This document shows, one piece after another, positions 38,089 to 46,747 of a stretch of DNA of 64,000 bases (the stretch's first letter is position 1; each line of letters begins with the position of its first letter). The DNA lies in the NCBI GenBank assembly GCA_934162125.1, contig CAKPHU010000002.1, positions 214,707-278,706 on the forward strand, read 5' to 3'. This DNA is from an uncultured Bacilli bacterium (GTDB lineage Bacteria; Bacillota_I; Bacilli_A; RF39; UBA660). Under the pieces are notes generated by a model. That model worked only from the letters and a program-made list of their open reading frames with translations, was not told the origin of the DNA and ran no database searches. The position numbers were made by a program, and so were the translations under genes.

Positions 38089-38111
38089 AGACTACTAATT
38101 ATTAGTAGTCT
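38089..38111 (-). terminator. Bidirectional terminator at the end of the 38095 gene
   Basis: A perfect 10-bp palindrome (AGACTACTAA / TTAGTAGTCT), with U runs on both sides. It contains the last codons of the minus-strand gene. Confidence 0.8.
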
Positions 38112-38727
38112 TCTTTTTTTGCTTTACTTTTTCTTTTTTATAATAATTATCAGTCATCTTAAAAGTAACTGCATGAATAACATATTCCATTTGTTCTTCT
38201 GTACCACGTAATTCTTTTTCTTCTAATCTATCTTCAAATCCAAAACAAAAATCATCATTAAATTCCGGTTTATATAGATTTCTAGGCATAGCTTTATCAA
38301 AGAACCAGTCTTCTTCATAAACCTTACATAATTTTTGTTCTACTAATCTTCTAAACAACCAGTATGAAGTATTATGTCTAAGCCCCGTATGAAACTTCTT
38401 ACCTCTATTCTCTAGAAAGACACTTTTTAAAGCTCTCATCATCTCTAAAGTACGACTAAAAGACTCTCCTTCTTTAGTTGCTACCCAATTTGAAATAGAT
38501 ACATCCGTCAAATTACTTCTATACATCAGAAACCAACTATCGCCTATATAAATCTTAACATCACTTTTACCATAACCTGCTCTATTTCCAAAACCAGCTA
38601 AATCTTCTCCAGATCTAACCATACTAAAATAAGTATTATATATTTCTCTATTATAACCAGAAGCTGCAATTTCTTTTACTTTAAGAACTTGTTCATGACT
38701 TAAATCTTTAACATCAAACTTCTCCAA
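38095..38727 (-). CDS. Conserved protein of unknown function
   Basis: 210 aa, soluble. No family recognised. It has an N-terminal helix, WFLMYRSNLTD and WVATKEGESF strand-like segments and a long charged C-terminus (Lys-rich tail KKEKVKQKKK). A GNAT-like fold is possible (RTLEMMRALKSVF helix) but not supported by a clear acetyl-CoA loop. Start appears to be TTG at 38727: AGGAGGGAT lies 4-5 nt upstream, and no ATG follows for about 30 codons. Confidence 0.5.
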   Translation of the reverse strand: MEKFDVKDLSHEQVLKVKEIAASGYNREIYNTYFSMVRSGEDLAGFGNRAGYGKSDVKIYIGDSWFLMYRSNLTDVSISNWVATKEGESFSRTLEMMRALKSVFLENRGKKFHTGLRHNTSYWLFRRLVEQKLCKVYEEDWFFDKAMPRNLYKPEFNDDFCFGFEDRLEEKELRGTEEQMEYVIHAVTFKMTDNYYKKEKVKQKKKTTNN

Positions 38728-38766
38728 ATATAATCCCTCCTAAAGGAAATAATATTATAACAGAAT

Positions 38767-39363
38767 CTAATAATTAATAAAAGCCTCAATTATTTTCTTA
38801 GCACCTTCATCATAGGAAATCATTCTCTCTGGATGCCATTGTACTCCTACTTGAAATACAGCATTTTTATTTTCAATAGCTTCAATTAATAAATCCGGAC
38901 TAACTCCAACTACTCTAAACATCTTACTTTCTGTAACAGTCTGTAAATGATGTGAATTAACCATCACTTCTTTTTCTCCTAAAATACGTCCTAATAAACT
39001 ATCCTCCTCTAACATCACTTTATGAATATAGCCCTCATCTTGTTTATGATTTCTATTACCAATCTCTACTAAACTATTATTACTTCCATATAAAGCCATT
39101 GACTGCATTCCTTGACATATTCCTAGTAACTTAAGTTTATGTTCAAGAACATAACCAATTAAAAAGAAATCCCAAACACCAACTACATCCCCTCCTGGTA
39201 AAAGTATTCCTTCCACCATTTTAAGTTTATTCATTAGTACCTCTAAAGTATCACTATCATATGCTAAAACAACCTCTCCTCCAAGATCCTTTATAGCACT
39301 CATATAATAGTTATTACTAACTTCACTATTTTCTTTTCTAATCAACAATAAAAACTTTTTCAT
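38767..39363 (-). CDS. Class I glutamine amidotransferase-like peptidase C26
   Basis: 198 aa. The nucleophile elbow GICQGMQ (Cys near 84), the LPGGDVVG oxyanion strand, and the VQWHPE His-Glu pair give the full catalytic triad of gamma-glutamyl-gamma-aminobutyrate hydrolase (PuuD)-type enzymes. The natural substrate (gamma-glutamyl amide) is inferred. No Shine-Dalgarno is visible; instead the ATG follows almost directly on the terminator hairpin after ddl, so translation could be weak or leaderless. Confidence 0.82.
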   Translation of the reverse strand: MKKFLLLIRKENSEVSNNYYMSAIKDLGGEVVLAYDSDTLEVLMNKLKMVEGILLPGGDVVGVWDFFLIGYVLEHKLKLLGICQGMQSMALYGSNNSLVEIGNRNHKQDEGYIHKVMLEEDSLLGRILGEKEVMVNSHHLQTVTESKMFRVVGVSPDLLIEAIENKNAVFQVGVQWHPERMISYDEGAKKIIEAFINY

Positions 39364-39373
39364 ATCAAAAAAA

Positions 39374-39393
39374 GAAAGCCTATCTTAGCTTTC
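39374..39393 (-). terminator. Terminator after the D-Ala-D-Ala ligase gene
   Basis: Stem GAAAGC / GCTTTC with an eight-base loop and seven U on the minus strand. It overlaps the ddl stop. Confidence 0.75.
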
Positions 39394-40600
39394 CTTTTAC
39401 TCCCTTCATACCTTTTACTCCACCATTAGCAGCAAATCCACTAAGAATATTTGATTCAAATGAATGAGTTTTACTAATTCTCTTCTTATAATCTTTAATT
39501 CCTATTGTAATCATTTCATCAAGTAAATCAGTAAAATCAATTCCTTTAGCATCCCATAAATAGAAAGCTAAACTTCCAGGAATAGAGTTAATTTCATTAA
39601 TATATACTTTTCCTGCCTTATCATCAATTAAGAAATCAATACGACAGTTACCAGATGATCCAAGTACTTTGAAAGCTTTAACTGCAATCTCTTCAACTTC
39701 TTTTCTCATCTTATCACTAATTTCAGCTGGTAACTTTCTATTAGTAGAAGCCATTCCCTTAGAGAATTTAGTACTAGTTTTAGCTCCCTTTAACTTTCCT
39801 TTTCCTCCACCAATATATTTATCAGCATAAGTTAAGAATTTATTACCAGATAAAACTTCTTCTATTTCACTAACTTTTTGATGTTCATAATTACCCATTA
39901 CAGCAATATTAACTTCTTTTAAGTTTTGAACAACTTCTTCTACTACAATTTTAGTATCATATTGAATAGCATCATCTATACCTTCAATAAGTTTTTCTTC
40001 ATTTTCACATACACTAATACCAACACTAGATCCTGTTGTAGCAGGTTTAACAATAACTGGATATTTTAACTTACTAACTTTCTTAATAATTTCATCACGA
40101 TTATTTTTATAATCAAAATCATAGAACCATACATACTTAGTCATAGGTATTTCAGCTTCAGCCCAAATATCTTTCATGAAAGCTTTATCTTGTCCTACTA
40201 CTGAAGCATAAACATTTCCCCCTACAAAAGGTATACCAATTGATTGTAAATAACCTTGTAGAACACCATCTTCTACATTAGTACCATGTACTATTGGAAA
40301 TGCAATATCAATCTCTTTAACTACAGTCTTTGGAAAACTCTTCTTTTGAAGTACATAAGATCCATTCTTATAATATAAAACTACATTTTTAGCATACTTC
40401 TTAATTAAAGAAAAGTCTTGATATACTTCAATATCCTTTAACATATCTCCAGTATACCATTCTCTATCTTTTGTAATATATATTGGAATTACTTCATATT
40501 TTTCTTGATTAATCTTATTCATGGCTTGAATAGCAGAAATAATACTTACTTCATGTTCTACTGTTTCTCCCCCAAATATTACACCTACTTTAATTCTCAT
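39380..40600 (-). CDS. ddl: D-alanine-D-alanine ligase
   Basis: 406 aa ATP-grasp enzyme. N-terminal GVIFGGETVEHEVSI, ATP-grasp KPATTGSSVGIS, and C-terminal INEINSIPGS (metal-binding Asn/Glu). Joins two D-Ala for peptidoglycan. The conserved HGxxGEDG loop reads HGTNVEDG, with Val for Gly, and the C-terminus has a roughly 20-residue Gly/Lys-rich tail (NGGVKGMKGVKGK). The gene follows murF, so the two steps that use D-Ala-D-Ala are coupled. AGGAGG ribosome site at about 12 nt. Confidence 0.88.
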   Translation of the reverse strand: MRIKVGVIFGGETVEHEVSIISAIQAMNKINQEKYEVIPIYITKDREWYTGDMLKDIEVYQDFSLIKKYAKNVVLYYKNGSYVLQKKSFPKTVVKEIDIAFPIVHGTNVEDGVLQGYLQSIGIPFVGGNVYASVVGQDKAFMKDIWAEAEIPMTKYVWFYDFDYKNNRDEIIKKVSKLKYPVIVKPATTGSSVGISVCENEEKLIEGIDDAIQYDTKIVVEEVVQNLKEVNIAVMGNYEHQKVSEIEEVLSGNKFLTYADKYIGGGKGKLKGAKTSTKFSKGMASTNRKLPAEISDKMRKEVEEIAVKAFKVLGSSGNCRIDFLIDDKAGKVYINEINSIPGSLAFYLWDAKGIDFTDLLDEMITIGIKDYKKRISKTHSFESNILSGFAANGGVKGMKGVKGKLR

Positions 40601-40617
40601 ATAATCTAAAAATCCTC

Positions 40618-42237
40618 CTATTCATTATATGTGTCAGGTAAATCATTTTCAAATAAAGCGTAAACTTCATCTTTTCCATTACACAAACTATTTATAAAAG
40701 CATATGCTTCTCTAACATCATTATACACCACAATATTATCTTTGTTAAATCCTGTTGAAATTATTCCTTCATAAATTGGTTTAGTCCTCTTCTCTCCAAT
40801 TAAAACAGCATAATCACAAGACTCAGCAATTTCTTCTCCAAACTTCTTATTGTATTCTGCTTCCTTATCCCCAAGTTCAATCATGCCTGGTGTTACTACA
40901 ACTTTAATACCATCCATCATTTTTAGAACTTGACAAGCATTAGCAGCCCCAACAGGATTAGAATTATAAGCATCATCAATCTGATAAAAAGCTCCTAATC
41001 TTTTTACCTCTAAACGATGTTCAACTGGCTTAACCATCTTAACTGCATTAATCAAGTCTTCTATCTCAATACCAAATTCTCTTCCGCAAGCAATACCTGC
41101 TAAAATATTATAAACATTATGATTACCTAATAACTTAGTAGTAAAATGATATTTCTTATTATCACCTACAAAACTAACATCAAAACTAGTTCCAGTTCCA
41201 GAACATTTAATATTGCTAGCTCTAACTGAAACATCAGGATTATTAATACCAATCCAAATAGTCTTAACTTTATTCTTTAATTTATAATTAACTTGTTTTG
41301 GATCATCGCCATTTAAAACAGCAAATCCATCACTAGGAAGTGACTCTATAAGTTCAAATTTACCATCTATAATATTTTGTTCACTACCAAATGACTCTAA
41401 ATGAGCAGTACCTATTGTAGTTAAAATACCATACTTAGGTTTAACTAAATTACAAAGTCCCTTAATTTCCCCTTTAACATAAGCACCCATCTCTGCAATA
41501 AAAATATCAGTAAACTTATCCATATAATTATTAACAGTCATAATAAGTCCATTATAAGTATTTAAATTTCTAGGAGTTGGTAAAGTATTATATTTAACAC
41601 TTAAAATATCACTTAAAATATTCTTAGAACTAGTCTTACCATAACTACCAGTAATACCAATTATTTTTAAATTAGTCATAGATTTAAGCTTCTTTTGCGC
41701 TTTTCTTTTAAAATGAATATATACACACTTCTCAATTGGAAAGTTAATAATATTAGCAATAAATACCACATAACAGTTTAAAAATAACATCAAACTACTT
41801 ATAAACAGACACATCCATACACATTGTAAATTATCAACATGTCCATTATATATAGTTAAACCAAGAGGTATCAAATATAAAATACCAATTGTAAAGATTA
41901 ATCTCTTAACTCTTGCTGTAACAACTAAAGGCTTCTTATTCTGATCATTAACAATTTTCTGTTTCCATTTATAACCCATTATAATATTTAATATAATGAT
42001 CGCAACATTTGCCATAAATGTAAATTTATTTAAATCAAATATAATTAAATAACCAATTAAACTAATAGCAACTACTATTATATCCATATCTAAGAATTGT
42101 TCATAGTTCTTCCAAACCCATTTTAAATAACGATTATTTTCATTATATAAGTTTTGTTGTAACATATGTAAATATCTCTTAGTCTTATAAAATAATACAT
42201 ATATAAAACTAAATACAACAATATAATATAAAACCAT
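40618..42237 (-). CDS. murF: MurF-like Mur ligase with an N-terminal membrane domain
   Basis: 539 aa. The C-terminal two thirds is a Mur ligase: P-loop GITGSYGKTSS near 194, GAYVKGEIKGLC, GNHNVYNILAGIA, and DDAYNSNPVG. This fits UDP-MurNAc-tripeptide:D-Ala-D-Ala ligase, next to ddl. Unusually, residues 1-190 form about five membrane helices (ATPase-type N-terminal Mur domain absent), so the enzyme would be membrane-held near lipid II synthesis. Operon with the hydrolase upstream (9-bp gap) and ddl downstream (17-bp gap). Confidence 0.85.
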   Translation of the reverse strand: MVLYYIVVFSFIYVLFYKTKRYLHMLQQNLYNENNRYLKWVWKNYEQFLDMDIIVVAISLIGYLIIFDLNKFTFMANVAIIILNIIMGYKWKQKIVNDQNKKPLVVTARVKRLIFTIGILYLIPLGLTIYNGHVDNLQCVWMCLFISSLMLFLNCYVVFIANIINFPIEKCVYIHFKRKAQKKLKSMTNLKIIGITGSYGKTSSKNILSDILSVKYNTLPTPRNLNTYNGLIMTVNNYMDKFTDIFIAEMGAYVKGEIKGLCNLVKPKYGILTTIGTAHLESFGSEQNIIDGKFELIESLPSDGFAVLNGDDPKQVNYKLKNKVKTIWIGINNPDVSVRASNIKCSGTGTSFDVSFVGDNKKYHFTTKLLGNHNVYNILAGIACGREFGIEIEDLINAVKMVKPVEHRLEVKRLGAFYQIDDAYNSNPVGAANACQVLKMMDGIKVVVTPGMIELGDKEAEYNKKFGEEIAESCDYAVLIGEKRTKPIYEGIISTGFNKDNIVVYNDVREAYAFINSLCNGKDEVYALFENDLPDTYNE

Positions 42238-42246
42238 AATACCCTC

Positions 42247-42966
42247 CTAAATAAATGAATTAAGTATATTTACAACTTGATTTAAGTTTTCCAAGTAAGC
42301 ATAATGTGTACCTGGTAAAACTATAAGTGCTGCATCATTCATTATTTGTTCTAACTCCTTAGCATCACTAACAGGAGCTTCTGTATCATCTTGTCCCCAA
42401 ATAAGTAATGTTGGTTCTTCTATCTGCATTGCATATGGTGTTAAGTCTTCATTAACAACATTTACTAATGTCTGTCTCATTATAGGACTAGCTGCTTTAT
42501 AATCTCTAGATCCTATATATTGTTTCATATATTCTCCTAATTTATCCATACCTGGTAGTTTTTTAATTCCTTTAAGTATTTTAACTGATAAAGGTAATTC
42601 TTTATCTTTTCTTATACAAGGACTACCAAATAAAACTAACTTTTCTATCGGATTATTAGATGAATAATATATTGCAACTCTTCCTCCAAATGAATGTCCC
42701 ATTACTACTGGCTTCTTTATATCTAATTCTTTAACTAATTTTTCAATAAGTAAAGAATAATCTTTTATCGTCCACGGACTAAGAGGTTCATCACTTTCTC
42801 CAAAGCCAGGAAAATCTAATATCGTAATACGATGATTATCCGCAAAGTTATCACCTAAAAACTTCATCATTTCAATATTTTGACCCCAACCATGAAGTAG
42901 TAAAATATCACTACCCTCTCCATATTGTATGTAATTAATATTAAGATTGTCTATTTTTATTTTCAT
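42247..42966 (-). CDS. Alpha/beta hydrolase
   Basis: 239 aa. HGWGQN oxyanion loop near 31, nucleophile elbow GHSFGG near 90, acid Asp region WGQDDTEAP and a C-terminal His (GTHYAY). Specificity unknown. ATG at 42966 is used (GGAG 7 nt upstream) rather than the ATG at 43047. First gene of the hydrolase-murF-ddl run. Confidence 0.85.
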   Translation of the reverse strand: MKIKIDNLNINYIQYGEGSDILLLHGWGQNIEMMKFLGDNFADNHRITILDFPGFGESDEPLSPWTIKDYSLLIEKLVKELDIKKPVVMGHSFGGRVAIYYSSNNPIEKLVLFGSPCIRKDKELPLSVKILKGIKKLPGMDKLGEYMKQYIGSRDYKAASPIMRQTLVNVVNEDLTPYAMQIEEPTLLIWGQDDTEAPVSDAKELEQIMNDAALIVLPGTHYAYLENLNQVVNILNSFI

Positions 42967-43064
42967 ATGACCACTCCGTAACAAAATTATACCATATTTT
43001 ATACATTTCTTTACGATGAAAGCACTATTTATGTAAAAAAATGTCAATAAAAAAAGAAGAGTAT

Positions 43065-43460
43065 TTATTCTTCTTCTAATGCAGTTAGTTCTTCTTCTGT
43101 TAGATTAGTTAATTTTGATATTAATGCTTTAGCCATATTTTCTTTAAGCATATTCTTAGCTATTTCTTTGGCCTTGTTTTTCTCACCAAGTTCTATACCT
43201 TCTCTTTTACCTTCATCTTTAAGTGCCTACTCTTTATCATATGCTTCTCCAAAGTCACCTTCAAAGCTTACCTCTTCTGCTTCTTTTAAATATTCATTCA
43301 TAACTTTTTCATCACCCAAACCTTTTAGTTTCTCCAAGCCCATATCTACTAGTGCAAGAATGTATTTTTCTCTTTCACTTAGACTTTTTTCACCTTCAGT
43401 ATACCATTTTTTTCTTAAGTTTGGTACATATATTTGTATGAATATGGTTTTTATAATATT
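43065..43460 (-). pseudogene. Remnant of an Rpn/PD-(D/E)XK nuclease family (transposase-like) gene
   Basis: On the minus strand the frame reads ...YVPNLRKKWYTEGEK, SLSEREKYILALVDMGLE, then GDFGEAYDKE, a TAG at 43227-43229, and continues ALKDEGKREGIELGEKNKAK and ...TEEELTALEEE before a stop at 43065. This is the C-terminal part of Rpn-family recombination-promoting nucleases, whose catalytic N-terminal half is missing; an in-frame TGA lies just upstream. The family is usually about 300 aa and this keeps about 130. It is the clearest broken gene in the 0-48 kb part. A Ser-rich plus-strand reading frame over 43168-43551 is its antisense. Confidence 0.8.
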
Positions 43461-43534
43461 TCATGTCAACTCATTAACAAAATATTATTTTGCTAATATT
43501 ATTTTTTCAAAAGAAAAAAGTATGCATGCATACT

Positions 43535-44035
43535 TTAATTTTCTATCTTAAGAGTATTATTATCTAACACACTAGGAGTATTACTAGAACCCCATACTGG
43601 ATCAAATAGTATTTCCCCACTTGTATCAGAAATAATATTAATACTTAAACTTTCTCCTGCAGATATAGCTTCTGTATAATACACTTTATCTCCAAAAGTT
43701 ATTTTAATTTGTCCCCTAGAATTACCTGTATTAGTAAATTTAGCCATATACTCTACTGAAGCTTCAATATGATTATTTGCCTCTACAGAAACACTATTTT
43801 CCGTAGTAGGAGTAAGAACAGTGTCAAAAACTAATGAACCAGTCTTAATCTCACCTGTTGAAGTAGTAAAATCATCATTAAACCATGACCAGGTAGAAAA
43901 AAGTGAACTATAATTAAAAATACCAAGTAAAGAGATTATTAAAGGAATTATATAAATTTTGTTTTTATTCACATTACAAATAGCAAAAATAACTATAATA
44001 AGCAACAAAACTAATATTAAAATATTACTATTCAT
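43535..44035 (-). CDS. Membrane-anchored TasA-fold-like protein
   Basis: 166 aa. Two N-terminal membrane helices (about 4-48) followed by STWSWFNDDFTTSTGEIKTG, a divergent form of the SYAWFTDTAS motif of the neighbouring genes, and a short beta-sandwich (KFTNTGNSRGQIKITF). The last gene of the sipW-tasA-like run. Role inferred from context: a fibre or anchor component of the secreted complex. AGGAGG upstream at about 10 nt. Confidence 0.6.
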   Translation of the reverse strand: MNSNILILVLLLIIVIFAICNVNKNKIYIIPLIISLLGIFNYSSLFSTWSWFNDDFTTSTGEIKTGSLVFDTVLTPTTENSVSVEANNHIEASVEYMAKFTNTGNSRGQIKITFGDKVYYTEAISAGESLSINIISDTSGEILFDPVWGSSNTPSVLDNNTLKIEN

Positions 44036-44070
44036 CCTAAATAACCTCCTCTACATATCAATTATTAAAT

Positions 44071-44703
44071 TTATACTCCAGTTACTTGATCATCAGTAGG
44101 ATATGTTGCACCATTATCATATTGATTACCAAAACTATCAGCTTCCACTGTGTCCTGAGTAGCAATTACTTTAATTGAAACGTCACTTAACATCATTCCT
44201 TGATACTCATTACCAGCCTCTTCATTCATATGAAGACTAATTGTAATTGGATCAGAAGCTTCTCCAGCAGCCAATTTAAATTCTTGATTTGTTAAATCAA
44301 TAGGAGAACCATTTTGATCATATGTAATAAGTAATTGTTCTAATAATTTTGCATCACCAGTTAAACCATTAAGTACAATTTTATATTTTAATGCTAAATT
44401 ACCATTATTTGTAACCTTAATAGTTTCTAATTTATAAGTTGCTCCTGGTTCAAAATATATTTCTTCATTTTCATGACCTGCCGCTTTTATAAGATTAAGT
44501 GTCTTACCTTCAGCATCTATCCATGTGTTTCCATCAGTTGTCTTTTCTAACTTAATGTCTAACGTACCAGCTTGAATTTTATTACCACTTGTTGAAGCAG
44601 TATCTGTAAACCATGCGTATGAAGTTCCAACTATTGTCACAACACACACAGCTATTATTAATAAACTAAATATTATTCCTTTTTTTAAATTTTTACTTTC
44701 CAT
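44071..44703 (-). CDS. TasA/CalY-type secreted protein (SipW substrate), copy 1
   Basis: About 210 aa. Basic N-terminus, hydrophobic helix, then the SipW-type motif TSYAWFTDTASTSGNKIQAG, as in TasA and camelysin (CalY), followed by beta-sandwich (TVTNNGNLALKYKI) and the tail ATQDTVEADSF. ATG at 44703 is used since GGAGG is 5 nt upstream. Sister of 44732-45349; both likely assemble into extracellular fibres after SipW cleavage. Confidence 0.85.
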   Translation of the reverse strand: MESKNLKKGIIFSLLIIAVCVVTIVGTSYAWFTDTASTSGNKIQAGTLDIKLEKTTDGNTWIDAEGKTLNLIKAAGHENEEIYFEPGATYKLETIKVTNNGNLALKYKIVLNGLTGDAKLLEQLLITYDQNGSPIDLTNQEFKLAAGEASDPITISLHMNEEAGNEYQGMMLSDVSIKVIATQDTVEADSFGNQYDNGATYPTDDQVTGV

Positions 44704-44731
44704 ATATACCTCCAAATTTTTTATTGTTTTA

Positions 44732-45349
44732 TTATTCTCCTGTTGTTACATTATCTGTAGGATATGTAGCATCTTTATCATATTGATTATTAAAACTATC
44801 AGTTTCCACTGTGTCCTGAGTAGCAACCGCTTTAATTTTAATACCTTCCATAGTTAAGCCTTGATACTCATTACCAGCCGTTACATTCATAATAGCAATA
44901 ATTGTAAAAACATCTGAAGTAGTACCAGGAGATAAATTTCTTTCTTCATCTAAATCCACAATACTACCACTAGAGTCTTTAATATTAAAATTAATTACTT
45001 CTAATAACTTTGAGTCACCATCAAGTCCATCGATTTGAAGTTTGTACTTTAAAGACAGATTCCCATTGTTCTTAACACGGAAAGACTCTGACTCAAATCT
45101 GGCACCTGGTTCAAAATATACTTCTTCATCTTCTTGACCAGCAGCCTTTACCCATCCCAATGATTCTACAGGATTACCAGAATCCGCACCAACCAACTCT
45201 ACATGTAAATTACCAGTTACAATCTTATTACCATCAGTAGATGCTGTATCAGTAAACCATGCATATGAAGTACCAGATAGTACTACAATACATACTCCAA
45301 TTATCAATAAACTTAAAAATATGCTCTTTTTGAAACTATTCTTTTTCAT
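44732..45349 (-). CDS. TasA/CalY-type secreted protein (SipW substrate), copy 2
   Basis: About 205 aa, same plan as the previous gene: TSYAWFTDTASTDGNKIVTG, EEVYFEPGARF, NNGNLSLKYKLQI and the tail ATQDTVETDSF. Divergence from copy 1 is high in the middle and low at the two ends, so the pair is an old duplication. Start ATG 45349 with GGAGG upstream. The members of this family form biofilm fibres in Bacillus. Confidence 0.85.
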   Translation of the reverse strand: MKKNSFKKSIFLSLLIIGVCIVVLSGTSYAWFTDTASTDGNKIVTGNLHVELVGADSGNPVESLGWVKAAGQEDEEVYFEPGARFESESFRVKNNGNLSLKYKLQIDGLDGDSKLLEVINFNIKDSSGSIVDLDEERNLSPGTTSDVFTIIAIMNVTAGNEYQGLTMEGIKIKAVATQDTVETDSFNNQYDKDATYPTDNVTTGE

Positions 45350-45379
45350 AAATACCTCCAAACAAAACTTTCTATACTA

Positions 45380-45513
45380 CTACAAATCAGTTTCTGCATT
45401 AGTTGTAGGATATGTAGTATTTTTATCAACATCACTACCAGTACTATCAGCTTCCACTGTGTCCTGAGTAGCTACTACTATAACAGAAATACTTTATTTA
45501 CTTTCCTTTCCAT
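45380..45513 (-). pseudogene. Remnant of a third TasA-like gene (start plus C-terminal tail)
   Basis: A good ribosome site (GAGGAG) and ATG at 45513 begin MERKVNKVFLL and stop. In another frame, SVIVVATQDTVEADS continues to a stop at 45380 and matches the tail ATQDTVEADSF of copies 1 and 2. The middle of the gene (about 170 codons) is gone. The spacing from sipW is as for a real gene, so the operon once had a further member. Confidence 0.85.
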
Positions 45514-45550
45514 ATTCACTCTCCTCGCATATATATTTATTTTTAACTAT

Positions 45551-46201
45551 TTAAATAATAGTTAAATCATCATCAATTCGATTGCCAATCTTTTGAGACA
45601 TAATCTCTAACTGATTCATCAATCTTTCATTTTCCTTTTTATAATGTTCAAGTAATTTCTTATCTTCCTGTATTTCTAAATCCCTCTGTACTTTATAACC
45701 TTTACATAAAGATATTACTTTCACTATCTCATATAAGATAACTCCAATTAAAGGAACAAAAACTAAACACATAAAACCATTTTTAGATTTAAGAAAATAT
45801 ATAGCTTTTCCAACTTTAGGTATTGAAAATTGATACTTACCGTAAACCATATCATATGTTACTAAAAGACTATCATCAACATTCGTAGTTGTACCATAAG
45901 TAACATAACCATTTTTTTCTTTTTTTCTGATTTTATGAGTAATAATTTCTCCATAATTATCTTCATTTCGAGAATAATATGAAACAATATCACCAACTTC
46001 TAAACTAGTGGGCTCAACATGTTTAACAAATATCAAGTCTCCTGCACTAAAAGTAGTTTTACTCATTGAATCGGATAACACAATTAACATTTTATAACCT
46101 AAAACACTCTTACCTTGTTTAGTCATAATTGTAATAGAAACAACTAAAACAACTAAAATAACTAACAAAACATTACAAATTGTTTTAATTACTTTCTTCA
46201 T
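45551..46201 (-). CDS. sipW: SipW-type signal peptidase I (ER-type)
   Basis: 216 aa. N-terminal membrane helix (about 8-25), catalytic Ser in LSDSM near 45, and His in ITHKI near 88 in place of the Lys of ordinary type I peptidases: the Ser-His ER-type class to which SipW belongs. A second membrane helix near 145-165 and a long Glu/Lys-rich coiled coil (170-210). It should process the SYAWFTDTAS-type proteins encoded downstream. Confidence 0.88.
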   Translation of the reverse strand: MKKVIKTICNVLLVILVVLVVSITIMTKQGKSVLGYKMLIVLSDSMSKTTFSAGDLIFVKHVEPTSLEVGDIVSYYSRNEDNYGEIITHKIRKKEKNGYVTYGTTTNVDDSLLVTYDMVYGKYQFSIPKVGKAIYFLKSKNGFMCLVFVPLIGVILYEIVKVISLCKGYKVQRDLEIQEDKKLLEHYKKENERLMNQLEIMSQKIGNRIDDDLTII

Positions 46202-46216
46202 GTTATCCCTTTCCTT

Positions 46217-46747
46217 CTAATTAAATGATTTATCTGGATTATTCTTAGCTTGTGTAGCTTCTACTGTAAAACCAAGATCAATCAAATTACCTTGTCCTTT
46301 ATTAGAACCACTTTCCAAATACTTAAAATAAATTACAAAGTCTCTTCTTTCACCAATCCCAAGTAAATCATCAGTAGCTTTAACTACATCTCTATTTAAA
46401 TTACTCATTGTATCATCATAGATAATTTCTCCAGTTTTCTTACTCTTAATCTTAACATTAATATCATCAGCCGCAGCCATACCATTATCATTAAAATAAA
46501 ATCTATAATAAACTGCCATTGAACTATCATTTCTAATGAAAAATTCTTTATCAAACTTCATACCAGGTTCAAATAATGATATTTCTTCATCAATTACTGG
46601 TTTTCCATCATTTAAACTAATCTTAATACTACCAGTTTCAAATCTACTATTTTCAAGAGAAATTTTAGGACTCATTATAGCTGCATAAGCAACCACTCCA
46701 CTAATCAATATAATTAGTAGTAAAGATGTGAAAATCTTTCTTTTCAT
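46217..46747 (-). CDS. Secreted TasA-fold-like protein
   Basis: 176 aa. Signal/anchor (about 4-22), then a single beta-sandwich with SLFEPGMKFDKEFFIRN, the same FEPG strand as in the TasA-like copies, and the end GFTVEATQA. Its signal lacks the WFTDTAS motif, so it may be an anchor or assembly subunit. Its ATG overlaps the stop of the upstream gene as ATGA, a coupled pair. Confidence 0.7.
   Translation of the reverse strand: MKRKIFTSLLLIILISGVVAYAAIMSPKISLENSRFETGSIKISLNDGKPVIDEEISLFEPGMKFDKEFFIRNDSSMAVYYRFYFNDNGMAAADDINVKIKSKKTGEIIYDDTMSNLNRDVVKATDDLLGIGERRDFVIYFKYLESGSNKGQGNLIDLGFTVEATQAKNNPDKSFN

Noticed and set aside
43168..43551. Ser-rich plus-strand reading frame
   Set aside because: It is the antisense of the Rpn-type pseudogene, which has clear protein homology on the other strand.
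46744..46747. TGA read as tryptophan (mycoplasma-type code)
   Set aside because: TGA is a clear stop in the coupled ATGA overlap here, and tryptophan in ileS, pgi and other genes is TGG.
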